64,000 nt of DNA, taken from contig NC_135035.1 in assembly GCF_051020975.1 (NCBI RefSeq), positions 1,364,001 to 1,428,000 of the forward strand, in the 5' to 3' direction. Under the pieces are notes generated by a model. It made no database searches. It saw nothing but the letters and a program-made list of their open reading frames with translations, and had not been told where the DNA came from. Shown in pieces: positions 37,767 through 50,600 of this stretch. The position numbers and the translations under genes were made by a program. This stretch comes from Osmia lignaria lignaria. Lineage: Eukaryota > Arthropoda > Insecta > Hymenoptera > Megachilidae. Within the stretch, counting starts at the first letter, position 1; each line of letters opens with the position of its first letter.

Positions 37767-40145
37767 AGCAAGGTTCCATCCCCTGTTCGGGGGTGGAACC
37801 TCCAAACGCTCCAGAAGGAGGTCTTCGAAGAGGCCCTCCAAGTCGGGATGCAGAACATTTTGCAGCCCGACGGAGGGCCGTGGACCCGGCTATCGCTGGA
37901 GCGGTTCGTCGACGCAAACATGGACGCCATCCATAAAGCGTGCGACGCGTCGTTGAGCCGCGGAAAGCCACGCAGTGCCAGACGGCCTGCCTACTGGTGG
38001 TCGAGCGATATCGCCGACCTCCGGAGGTACTGCCATCGTCTGCGGAGAGCAGCCCAGCGTGCGAGGCGCACCACCGACGGAGAGGCCCTGTGGGAATCCT
38101 ACAGGGCCAAGCGCCGCGAGTTCCGCCACGCTATTCGTGTGAACCAGCGGCGCTGCTGGGAGGACCTTCGAGAGGAGGTCAACCGAGATCCGTGGGGTCT
38201 AGGGTACCGTATTGTGCGTCGCAAGATCGGTGCCCAAAACGGTCCCGCGGTGTTACCCGCAGACGAGGCATCGGCGATCGTGGACGCCCTCTTTCCGGAC
38301 CACCCGCCAAGAGTGCGACAGCCAACTGGGCTGCAGGTGGAGGAGTTCCCCCCCTTCACCATGCAGGAGATGCAAGATGCAGCTCGGACCTTCGGCAACA
38401 GGAAAGCCCCGGGCCCAGACGGCATCCCAGCAGAGGTCGTGAAGCTGGCAGTTCAGCTTCAACCACGACCGATGCTGGAAATGCTAAACGCATGTCTGGG
38501 GTCCGGCATTTGGCCGACCCGATGGAAAGTGCAGCGCCTTGCGCTAATCAACAAGGGGAAGGGGCAGCTAACCGGTCCGTCCGCATACCGCCCTATATGT
38601 ATGCTGGACACGGCCGGTAAGCTGCTGGAAAAAATGATCAGGCCCCGCCTCCTAGAAGCTTTCCGGGAAGCGGGCGATCTATCGGATCGGCAATACGGCT
38701 TTAGACGCGGAAGGTCCACAGTTGACGCCGTACGGGTGGTTCTGGATGCCGCCGATAAGGCGGAGTCCGGCAACCGGCATAGCTGGCATGTCGTCCTCGT
38801 AGCCACGTTCGACGTCAGGAACGCCTTCTACTCGGCGAGTTGGGCGGGGATACTCGCGGCCCTGAAGAACAGCTTCCAGGTGCCGGAATATCTCCTCCGT
38901 ATGATGGAGAATTACTTCTCCGACCGTGTCTTGGTCTACGACACGGTCGAGGGGAGACGGAGGAGAAAAGTCTCTGCAGGAGTGGCCCAGGGGTCCATCT
39001 TAGGACCGGACTTCTGGAACGCGTTCTACGACGCCATCCTGCGGATCGAGTATCCCAGTCAGGCGTTCCTGGTGGGCTACGCGGACGACATAGCGGTAGT
39101 TATTGTCGCCTGCGACACGGAGTGCGCACAGTTCGGCCTTAATCAGGTCATGAGGCGGATCGAGAGGTGGATGAATGACGCGGGTCTTCGGTTAGCTACG
39201 GAGAAGACCGAGCTCGTCGTCCTGTCAAGGCGAAGGATCCCAACAGCGATACCTTTCAAGGTGGGGATCCACACCATCATCGCCAAGTCCGCCGTTAGGT
39301 ACCTGGGGGTCCTGCTTGACAGCAAGCGGACCTTCTGGGCACAGATACGGCAGGCGGCCGACAGGGCGGCAGCAACCGCGTCGTCCCTCGCCCGCCTCAT
39401 GGCGAACATCGGAGGCCCAAGGCCGGCGAAGCGGAGGCTGCTCATGACCTCCGTAGAGTCCGTCCTGCTGTACGGCGCGGAGATCTGGGCTGGAGCCCTC
39501 CGCTTCGGAAAGTACCGTCGGAGATTAACGGCGGTTCAAAGGAGGTGCGCGCTTCGGGTAGCCTGTTCCTACAGAACTGTCGCGGAGCCAGCTGTGTTGG
39601 TGATAGCTGGAATGTTGCCCATAGACCTGCTTGCCCACGAGCGCAAGCAGGTTTATGAGGCGAAGAGGAGCGGCCAGGACACGGCCGACGCGAAGAGGGT
39701 GGCTCGAGAGGCCACCCTGCATCGCTGGCAGCAGCGTTGGACTGAACAGGCACGGGGACGCTGGACGGCTAGGCTAATTCCAAGCATCGCCCCCTGGTTA
39801 AATAGGACGCACGGCGAGGTGGACTACTACCTTACCCAATTCCTGAGCGGGCACGGATATTTCCGTGCGTATCTGTTTAGGATGGGTAAGGCCACCTCGC
39901 CAGTGTGCGATTATGGCTGCCAGGATGCAGGGGATAGTGCCCAGCACACCCTCTTCCAATGCGGACGCTGGGCGGCCGAGAGGAATGCCCTCCAACAGGG
40001 GGTTGGCCCCGTCACCCCCGACAACATCGTGGGGGTGATGCTGCAGACATTGCAGACCTGGAGCGCCGTTGCCAATTATGTGCGACGGTTGCTCCAGCAG
40101 AAGAAGCAGGAGGAAAGTCGGTGGAATCCCCTTAACCCAGTGTAG
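37767..40145 (+). CDS. R1-type retrotransposon ORF2, reverse transcriptase part (N-terminally truncated)
   Basis: The protein copies element RNA into DNA at a nicked target. The open frame starts at an ATG in the satellite (37734), so its first ten codons are satellite-derived; retrotransposon sequence starts at about residue 11-12 of 803. The apurinic-type endonuclease domain is absent. Residues 20-200 are the linker region; the RT domain follows: KAPGPDGIP (224-232), YRPICMLDTAGKLLE (285-299), motif A FDVRNAF with catalytic D360, motif B GVAQGSILGP (416-425; Ala where Pro is usual), YADD with D451/D452 (449-452), EKTE (490-493) and YLGVLLD (523-529). A C-terminal zinc knuckle C725-x3-C729-x8-H738-x4-C743 is typical of R1-clade ORF2. 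No stop or frameshift in about 2.4 kb. Not autonomous without endonuclease and ORF1. Confidence 0.92.
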   Translation, partial: SKVPSPVRGWNLQTLQKEVFEEALQVGMQNILQPDGGPWTRLSLERFVDANMDAIHKACDASLSRGKPRSARRPAYWWSSDIADLRRYCHRLRRAAQRARRTTDGEALWESYRAKRREFRHAIRVNQRRCWEDLREEVNRDPWGLGYRIVRRKIGAQNGPAVLPADEASAIVDALFPDHPPRVRQPTGLQVEEFPPFTMQEMQDAARTFGNRKAPGPDGIPAEVVKLAVQLQPRPMLEMLNACLGSGIWPTRWKVQRLALINKGKGQLTGPSAYRPICMLDTAGKLLEKMIRPRLLEAFREAGDLSDRQYGFRRGRSTVDAVRVVLDAADKAESGNRHSWHVVLVATFDVRNAFYSASWAGILAALKNSFQVPEYLLRMMENYFSDRVLVYDTVEGRRRRKVSAGVAQGSILGPDFWNAFYDAILRIEYPSQAFLVGYADDIAVVIVACDTECAQFGLNQVMRRIERWMNDAGLRLATEKTELVVLSRRRIPTAIPFKVGIHTIIAKSAVRYLGVLLDSKRTFWAQIRQAADRAAATASSLARLMANIGGPRPAKRRLLMTSVESVLLYGAEIWAGALRFGKYRRRLTAVQRRCALRVACSYRTVAEPAVLVIAGMLPIDLLAHERKQVYEAKRSGQDTADAKRVAREATLHRWQQRWTEQARGRWTARLIPSIAPWLNRTHGEVDYYLTQFLSGHGYFRAYLFRMGKATSPVCDYGCQDAGDSAQHTLFQCGRWAAERNALQQGVGPVTPDNIVGVMLQTLQTWSAVANYVRRLLQQKKQEESRWNPLNPV

Positions 40146-40406
40146 GCGATGCCACCGACAAGTTGAAGTAGCTCCTCACGGGCCACCTTCTGTTGTGAGG
40201 ACATTCGAAGTGCAGCGGGTATGAACACACGCAGCAGGCGACTCCCCCCCGAAGTAATGTGATGAACAGTTCCGGGGGGGACTAAAGTCCCATAAAGGGT
40301 TTGCGGTTTTTTAGTGGGTAGGAATCCCACATACCCCGGGGCACGTGGTCCGACCCGGGGATCTTGAAGACCGGAAGATTTTTCCGCAGCTTTCCTTCAC
40401 CAAAAC
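40146..40406 (+). other. 3' UTR of the R1-like element with GC-rich hairpins
   Basis: Between the stop codon and poly(A). Three potential stems are visible: seven C plus G (40244-40251) pairing with C plus seven G (40273-40280); GTGGG (40314-40318) with CCCAC (40326-40330); and CCCCGGG (40334-40340) with CCCGGGG (40354-40360). In R1/R2-type elements the 3' UTR is bound by the RT to start target-primed synthesis; that role here is inferred. Confidence 0.6.
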
Positions 40407-40422
40407 AAAAAAAAAAAAAAAA

Positions 40423-40436
40423 ACTATATCTACAAT
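40423..40436. repeat. 14-bp target-site duplication of the R1-like element, right copy
   Basis: ACTATATCTACAAT, identical to 37751-37764. It continues into AGATATAATGTAATATAC, restoring the satellite unit. Confidence 0.9.
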
Positions 40437-41000
40437 AGATATAATGTAATATACTGATTCATTCTCACAGATCAGTGTACATTTAATACCAATATCATTA
40501 GTACTATATCTACATTAGATATGTAATGCACATTTAATACCAATATCATTATTACCATATCTACAGTAGATATAATGTTATATACTGATTCCTTCCCACA
40601 GATCAATGTACATATAATACCAATATCATTAGTACTATATCTACATTAGATATGTAATGTACATTTAATACCAATATCATTAGTAGTATATCTACATTAG
40701 ATATGTAATGTACATTTAATAACAATATCATTATTACCACATCCACATTAGATATAAGGTCCTGTACAGATTCATTCCAACAGATCAATGTACATTTAAT
40801 CACAATATCATTAGTACTATATTCACATCACATATAATGTAATATACTGATTCCTTCCCACAGATCAATGTACATTTAATAACAACATTATTCATACTAT
40901 ATCTACACTAGGTATAATGTAACATAGTGATTACATCCCACAGATCAATGTACATTTAATAACAACATCATTCATACTATAACTACATTGGATATAATGT
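40437..41000 (-). repeat. Satellite, standard units right of the R1 insertion
   Basis: 80- and 51-bp units resume in the phase interrupted at 37764, then grade into the 84-bp variant block. Confidence 0.85.
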
Positions 41001-44000
41001 AATATACTGATCCCTTCCCACAGATCAAGGTATCTACATTTAATAACAATATCATTATTACTATATCTACATTAGATATAATGTAATATACTGATCCCTG
41101 CCCACAGGTCAATGTACATTTAATAACAACATCGTTCATACTATATCCACATTAGGTATAATGTAATATAGTGATTGCGTCCCACAGATCAATGTAACTA
41201 CATTTAATAACAATATCCTTAGTACTATATCCACATTACACATAATGTAATATACTGATCCCTTCCCACAGGTCAATGTACATATAATAGCATTATCGTT
41301 ATTACTATATCTACATTAGGTATAATGTAATGTATCAACTACATCCTACAGATCATTGTACATTTAATAACATCATTCATGCTATAGCTAAATTGGATAT
41401 AATGTAATATACTGATCCTTTCCCACAGATCAAGGTAGCTACATTTAATAACATTATCATTAATACTATATCTACATGAGATATAATGTTACATACTAAT
41501 CCCTGCCCACAGTTCAATGTACCTATACTTAATAACAATATCATTAGTACTATATCCACATCATATATAATGTAATATACCGATTCCTTCCCACAGATCA
41601 ACGTAGATTTAATAACACCATCATTCATGTTATAGCTAAATTGGATATAATGTAATATACTGATCCCTTCTCACAGATCAAGGTATCTACACTTAATAAC
41701 AATATCATTATTACTATATCTACACTAGATATAATGCTATGTACGGATTCCTTCCCACAGATCAATGTACATTTAATAACAACATCATTCATACTATATC
41801 TGCATTGGATATAATGTAATATACTGATCCCTTCCCACAGGTCAATGCACATACAATAGCAAAATCGTTATTGCTATATCTACATTAGGTATAATGTAAT
41901 GTATTTACTTCATCCTACAAATCATTGTACATTTAATAACATCATTCATGCTATAGCTAAATTGGATATAATGTAATATACTCACCCCTTCCCACAGATC
42001 AAGGTACCTACATTTAATAACAATATCATTATTACTATATCTACATTAGATATAAAGTAATATACTGATCCCTGCCCACAGTTCAATGTACCTATATTTA
42101 ATAATAATATCATTAGTACTATATCCACATCATATATAATGTAATATACTGATTCCTTCCCACAGATCAATGTACATTAACAACAACATCATTCATGCTA
42201 TAGCTAAATTGGATATAATGTAATATACTGATCCCTGCCCACAGATCAATGTACCTACATTTAATAACAATATCATTAGTACTATATCTACATTAGATAT
42301 AATGTAATATACTGATCCCTGCCCACAGTTCAATGTAACTATATTCAATAACAATATCATTAGTACTATATCTACAGTAGATATAATGTAATATACTGAT
42401 CCCTGCCCATAGATCAATGTACCCACATTTAATAACAATATCATTAGTACTACGTCCACATTACATATAATGTAGTATACTGATTCCTTCTCACAGATCA
42501 GTGTAGATTTAATAACAACATCCTTCATACTATATCAACACTAGGTATAATGTAATATACTGATCCCTTCCCACAGACCAAGGTGCCTACATTTAGTAAC
42601 AATATCATTATTACTATATCTACATTAGATATAATGTAATATACTGATCCCTGCCCACCGGTCATTGTACATTTAATAACAACATCGTTCATACTATATC
42701 CACATTAGGTTTAATGTAATATAGTGATTACGTCCCACAGATCAATGTAACTACATTTAATAACAATATCCTTAGTACTATATCCACATTACACATAATG
42801 TAATGTACTGATTCCTTCCCACAGATCAATGTACATTTAATAGCACCATCATTCATACCATATCTACACGAGGTATAATGTAATATAGTGATTACATCCC
42901 GCAGATCAATGTACATATAACAACAACATCATTCATACTATATCTACATTGGATATAATGTAATATACTGATCCCTTCCCACAGGTCAATGTACATATAA
43001 TAGCATAATCGTTATTACTATATCTACATTAGGTATAATGTGATGTATTAACTACATCCTACAGATCATTGTACATTTAATAACATCATTCATGCTATAG
43101 CTAAATTGGATATAATGTAATATACTCACCCCTTCCCACAGATCAAGGTACCTACATTTAATAACAATATCATTATTACTACATCTACATTAGATATAAA
43201 GTAATATACTGATCCCTGCCCACAGTTCAATGTACCTATATTTAATAATAATATCATTAGTACTATATCCACATCATATATAATGTAATATACTGATTCC
43301 TTCCCACAGATCAATGTACATTAACAACAACATCATTCATTTTATAGCTAAATTGGATATAATGTAATATACTGATCCCTGCTCACAGATCAATGTACCT
43401 ACATTTAATAACAATATCATTAGTACCATATCCACATTAGATATAATGTAATATACTGATCCCTGCCCACAGTTCAATGTAACTATATTCAATAACAATA
43501 TCATTAGTACTATATCCACATCATATATAATGTAATATACTGATTCCTTCCCACAGATCAATGTACATATAATAGCAATATCGTTATTACTATATCAACA
43601 TCAGATATGTAATATCCATTTAAAAACAAATCATTATTACTATATCAACGTCGGTTATAACGAAATGTACTGATTCCTTCCCAAGGATCAATGTACATAT
43701 AATCGCAATATCATTATTAGTTACTATATCTACATCGGTTGTAACGCAATATACTGATTCCTTCGGCACAGATCAATGTACATTTAATAGCAATATCATT
43801 AGTACTATATCTACATTAGATGTAATGTAATATACTGATCCCTTCGCACAGATCAAGGTACCTACATTTAATAACAATATCATTATTACTACATCTACAG
43901 TAGATATAATGTAATATACTGATCCCTGCCCACAGATCAATGTACCTACATTTAATAACAATATCATTAGTACTACGTCCACATTACATATAATGTAGTA

Positions 44001-45300
44001 TACTGATTCCTTCTCACAGATCAGTGTAGATTGGATAACAACATCCTTCATACTATATCAACACTAGGTATAATGTAATATACTGATCCCTTCCCACAGA
44101 CCAAGGTGCCTACAATTTAGTAACAATATCATTATTACTATATCTACATTAGATATAATGTAATATACTGATCCCTGCCCACCGGTCAATGTACATTTAA
44201 TAACAACATCGTTCATACTATATCCACATTAGGTATAATGTAATATAGTGATTACGTCCCACAGATCAATGTAACTACATTTAATAACAATATCCTTAGT
44301 ACTATATCCACATTACACATAATGTAATATACTGATTCCTTCCCACAGATCAATGTACATTTAACAACAACATCATTCATACTATATCTACAATGGATAT
44401 AATGTAATATACTGATCCCTTCCCACAGATCAATGTACCTACATTTAATAACAATATCCTTAGTACTATATCCACATTACACATAATGTAATATACTGAT
44501 TCCTTCCCACAGAACAATGTACATTAACAACAACATCATTCATGCTATAGCTAAATTGGATATAATGTAATATACTGATCCCTGCCCACAGATCAATGTA
44601 CCTACATTTAATAACAATATCATTAGTACTATATCTACATTAGATATAATGTAATATACTGATCCCTGCCCACAGTTCAATGTAACTATATTCAATAACA
44701 ATATCATTAGTACTATATCCACATAATATATAATGTAATATACTGATTCCCTCCCACAGATCAATGTACATATAATAGCAATATCGTTATTACTATATCA
44801 ACATCAGATATGTAATATACATTTAAAAACAAATCATTATTACTATATCTACGTCGGTTATAACGAAATGTACTGATTCCTTCCCAAGGATCAATGTACA
44901 TATAATCGCAATATCATTATTAGTTACTATATCTACATCGGTTGTAACGCAATATACTGATTCCTTCCCACAGACCAATGTACATTTAATAGCAATATCA
45001 TTAGCACTATATCTACATTAGATATAATGTAATATACTGATCCCTTCGCACAGATCAAGGTACCTACATTTAATAACAATATCCTTAGTACTATATCCAC
45101 GTTACACATAATGTAATATACTGATTCCTTCCCACAGAACAATGTACATTTAATAACACCATCATTCATACTATATCTACACGAGGTATAATGTAATATA
45201 GTGATTACGTCCCACAGATCAATGTACCTACATTTAATAACAATATCCTTAGTACTATATCCACATTACACATAATGCAATATACTGATTCATTCCCACA
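41000..45300 (-). repeat. Diverged satellite subfamily with 84-bp monomer
   Basis: Many units have four extra bases after GATCAATGTA (reading GTACCTACATTTAATAAC) and a GATCCCTGCCCACAG end. Landmarks at 42244, 42328 and 42412 are exactly 84 bp apart. 84 bp is 28 codons, so the minus strand shows repeated open frames with a 28-residue period. The 51-bp units are rare here. Internal duplications include 41930-42180 matching 43074-43324 (offset 1144). Standard 80-bp units with TTCATACTATA(T/G)CTA variants are mixed in. Confidence 0.85.
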
Positions 45301-46330
45301 GATCAATATACCTTTAATAACCATATCATTAGTACTATATCTACATTCGATATATTGTAATATAGTGATCCATTCCCACAGACCAATGCACCTTTAATAA
45401 CAATATCATTAGCACTATATCTACATTCGATATAACGTAATATGCAGATTCATTCCCACAGATATGTATATATAATAACCATATCATTAGTACCATACCT
45501 ACATTCGATATAATGTAATATACTGATGGATTCCCACAAATCAATGCACCTTTCATAACAATATCATTAGCACTATATCTACATTCGACATAATGTAATA
45601 TACTGATTCATTCCCACTGATCAATGTACATTTAATAACAACATCATTAGTAGTATATCTACATTACATACGTAATGTACAGTTAATAACAATATTATTA
45701 TCACCATATCTACATTAGATATAATGTAATATACTGATTGATCCCCAAAGATCAATGTACATTTCATAACAATATCATTAGTACTAAATCTACATTCGAT
45801 ATAATGTAATATACTGATTCATTCCCACAGATCAATATATTTAATAACCATATCAGTAGTACTATATCTACATTCGATATAATGAAATATACTGATTCAT
45901 TCCCACAGATCAATGTATCTTTAATAACAATATCATTAGCACTATATCTACATTCGATATAATGTAATATACTGATTCATTCCCGCAGACCAATGCACCA
46001 TTAATAACAATATCATTAGCACTATATCTACATTCGATATAACGTAATATACTGATTCATTCCCACAGATATGTACATATAATAACCATATCATAAGTAC
46101 CATACCTACATTCGATATAATGTAATATACTGATGGATTGCCACAGATCAATGCACCTTTCATAACAATATCATTAGCACTATATCTACATTCGATATAA
46201 TTTCATATACAGATTCATTCCCACTGATCAATGTACATTTAATAACAATATCATTAGTAGTATATCTACGTTACATACGTAATGTACAATTAATAACAAT
46301 ATCGTTATTACCATATCTACATTAGATATA
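45300..46330 (-). repeat. 607-bp tandem duplication in a third satellite variant
   Basis: Units here read GCACCTTTAATAACAATATC or GTATATATAATAACCATATC. Landmarks at 45341 and 45948 are 607 bp apart with closely similar sequence through to 45556/46163. It links the 84-bp block to standard satellite. Confidence 0.7.
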
Positions 46331-47693
46331 ATGTAATATACTGATTCATTCCCATAGATCAATGTACATTTAATAACAATATCATTAGTACTATACCTAC
46401 ATTAAATATGTAATGTAGATTTAATAACAATATCATTATTACTATATCTACAATAGATATAATGTCCGGTACAGATTCATTCCAACAGATCAATGTACAT
46501 TTAATAACAACATCATTCATACTCTCTCTACATCGGATATAATCTGATATACTGATTACTTCCCACAGATCAATGTACATTTAATAGCGATATCATTATT
46601 ACTATATCTACATTACATCAAATGTAATGTACTGATTTCTTCCCACAGATCAAGATACCTATGTTTAGTGACATCATCATTAGTACTATATCTACATTCG
46701 ATATAATGTAATATACTGATTCATTCGAACAGGTCAATGTACATTTAATAAGAATATCATTGGTACTATATCTACATTCGATATAATGTAATATATTGAT
46801 TCATTCCCACAGATCAATGTACATTTAGTAACAATATCATTATTACCAGATCTACATTAGATATTATGTAATATACAGATTCCTTCCCACAGATCAATGT
46901 ACATTTATTACCAATATCATTAGTACTATATCTACATTAGTTATGTAATGTTCATTTTATAACAATATCATTATTACCATATCTACATTAGATATTATGT
47001 AATATACTGATTCCCTCCCAAAGATCAATGTACATTTAATAACTATTTCGTTATTACCATATCTACATTAGATATTATGTAATATACTGATTCCTTCCCA
47101 CAGATCAATGTACATTTGATAACAATATCATTAGTACTATGTCTACATTCGATATAATGTAATATACTTATTCGCTCACACAGAGCAATGTACATATAAT
47201 ACCAATATCATTCGTCCAATATCTACATTAGATATGTAATGTACATTTAATAACAATATCATTATTACCATATCTACATTAGATATTATGTAATATACTG
47301 ATTCCCTCCCAAAGATCAATGTACATTTAATAACTATTTCGTTATTACCATATCTACATTAGATATTATGTAATACACTGATTCATTCCCAGAGATCAGT
47401 GTACATTTAATACCAATATCATTAGTATTATATCCACATTAGATATGTAATGTTCATTTAATGACAATATCATTATTACTATATCTACAATAGATATAAT
47501 GTAATATACGGATTCATTCCCACAGATCAGTGTACATTTAATACCAACATCATTAGTACTATATCTACATTAGACATGTAATGTTCATTTAATAACAATA
47601 TCATTATTACCATATCTACATTAGATATAATGTAATATACTGATTCCTTCCCACAGATCAATGTACATTTATTAACAATATCATTGGTACTAT

Positions 47694-50600
47694 ATCTACA
47701 TTCGATATAATGTAATATACTGATTCATTCCCACAGATCAATGTACATTTAATAGTGATATCATTATTACTATATCTACATTACATCAAATGTAATGTAC
47801 TGATTTCTTCCCACAGATCAAGATACCTATGTTTAGTGACAACATCATTAGTACTATATCTACATTCGATATAATGTAATATACTGATTCATTCCCACAG
47901 ATCAATGTACATTTAATAACAATATCATTAGTACTATATCTACATTAGATATGTAATGTTCATTTAATAACAATATCATTATTCCCATATCTTCATTACA
48001 TATTATGTAATATACTGATTCCTTCCCACAGATCAATGTACATTTAATCACAATATCATTATTACTATATCTACAGTAGATATATTGTCATATTCAGATT
48101 CATTCCCACAGATCGAAGTACATTTATTCACAATATCATTATACTATATCTACATTAGATATGTAATGTACATTTAATAGCAATATCATTATTACCATAT
48201 CTACATTGGATATTATGTAATATACTGATTCCTTCCCACAGATCAATGTACATTTGATGACAATATCATTAGTACTATATCCACATTCGATATAATGTAA
48301 TATACTTATTCGCTCCCATAGATCAATGTACATATAATACCAATATCATTAATCCAATTTCTACATTAGATATGCAATGTACATTTAATAACAATATCAT
48401 TATTACCATACCTACAGTAGATATAATGTCATTTACAGATTCATTCCCACAGATCAATGTACCTTTAATAACAATATCATTAGTACTATATCTACATTAG
48501 ATATGTAATGATCATTTAAAAACAATATCATTATTACCATATCTACATTAGATATAATGCCATATACTGATTCCTTTCCACACATCAATGTAGATTTAAT
48601 AACAATATCATTATTGCTATATCTACAGTAGATATAATGTCATATACAGATTCATTCCCACAGATCAATGTACATTTAACAACAATATCATTTTTACTAT
48701 TTGTACAGTAGATATAATGTCATATTCAGATTCATTCCCACAGATCAAAGTACATTTAATAACAATATCATTAGTACTACATCTACATTCGATATAATGT
48801 AATATACTGATTCCTTCCCACAGATCAATGTAGATATAATACCAATATCATTAGTACTATATCTACGTTAGATATGTAATGTACAATTAATAGCAATATT
48901 ATTATTACCATATCTACATTCGATATAATGTAATATACTGATTCATTCCCATAGATCAATGTACATTTAATAACAATATCATTAGTACTATACCTACATT
49001 AAATATGTAATGTAGATTTAATAACAATATCATTATTACTATATCTACAATAGATATAATGTCCGGTACAGATTCATTCCAACAGATCAATGTGCATTTA
49101 ATCACAATATCATTAGTACTATATCTACATTCGATATAATGTAATCTACTTATTCGTTCCCACAGATCAATGTACATATAATACCAATATCATTAGTACT
49201 ATATCTACATTAGATATCTACATTAGATATGTAATGTAGAATTAATAACAATATTATGATTACCATATCTAAATTTCATATAATGTAATATACTGATTCA
49301 TTCCCACAGATCAAAGTACATTTAATAACAACATCATTCATACTCTCTCTACATCGGATATAATCTGATATACTGATTACTTCCCACAGATCAATGTACA
49401 TTTAATAGCGATATCATTATTACTATATCTACATTACATCAAATGTAATGTACTGATTTCTTCCCACAGATCAAGATACCTATGTTTAGTGACATCATCA
49501 TTAGTACTATATCTACATTCGATATAATGTAATATACTGATTCATTCGAACAGGTCAATGTACATTTAATAAGAATATCATTGGTACTATATCTACATTC
49601 GATATAATGTAATATATTGATTCATTCCCACAGATCAATGTACATTTAGTAACAATATCATTAGTACTATATCTACATTCGATATAATGTGATATACTTA
49701 TTCGTTCCCACAGATCAATGTACATTTAATAACAATATCATTAGTACTATATCTACATTAGATATGTAATGTTCATTGAATAACAATATCATTATTACCA
49801 GATCTACATTAGATATTATGTAATATACAGATTCCTTCCCACAGATCAATGTACATTTATTACCAATATCATTAGTACTATATCTACATTAGTTATGTAA
49901 TGTTCATTTTATAACAATATCATTATTACCATATCTACATTAGATATTATGTAATATACTGATTCCTTCCCACAGATCAATGTACATTTGATAACAATAT
50001 CATTAGTACTATATCTACATTCGATATAATGTAATATACTTATTCGCTCACACAGAGCAATGTACATATAATACCAATATCATTCGTCCAATATCTACAT
50101 TAGATATGTAATGTACATTTAATAACAATATCATTATTACCATATCTACATTAGATATTATGTAATATACTGATTCCTTCCCACAGATCAATGTACATTT
50201 GATAATAATATCATTAGTACTATATCAGCATTCGATATAATGTAATATACTGATTCATTCCCACAGATCAATGTACATTTAATAACAATGTCATTAGTAC
50301 TATTCCTACATTAGATATGTAATGTACATTTAATAACAATATCATTATTACCATATCCACATTAGATATAATGTAATATACTGCTTCCTTCCCACAGATC
50401 AATGTACATTTAATAAAAATATCATCGGTACTATATCTACATTCGACATAATGTAATATACTGATTCATTCCGAAAGATCAATGTACATTTAATCACTAT
50501 ATCATTAGTACTATATCTACATTCGATATGATGTAATACACTGATTCATTCCCACAGATCAGTGTACATTTAATACCAATATCATTAGTATTATATCCAC

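Larger units (their letters stand above)
37765..40423 (+). mobile_element. 5'-truncated R1-clade non-LTR retrotransposon
   Basis: The insert interrupts the satellite and is visibly GC-richer than its surroundings. It consists of a 5'-truncated ORF2 (to the stop at 40145), a structured 3' UTR (40146-40406) and a poly(A) tail (40407-40423), flanked by a 14-bp duplication. This is the classic product of target-primed reverse transcription that stopped early: ORF1 and the endonuclease part of ORF2 are missing. The left boundary is uncertain by 1-3 bp because CGA after the duplication is also found in some satellite units. The open frame and clean duplication indicate a recent insertion. It lies on the strand opposite to the satellite consensus. 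Confidence 0.93.

Noticed and set aside
37727..40330. Other 60-226-codon frames overlapping the retrotransposon on both strands
   Set aside because: They are shadows of the GC-rich RT frame and lack conserved motifs.
37700..40500. Insertion in 28S rDNA, as expected for R1
   Set aside because: Both flanks are satellite; no rDNA sequence is present in the window.
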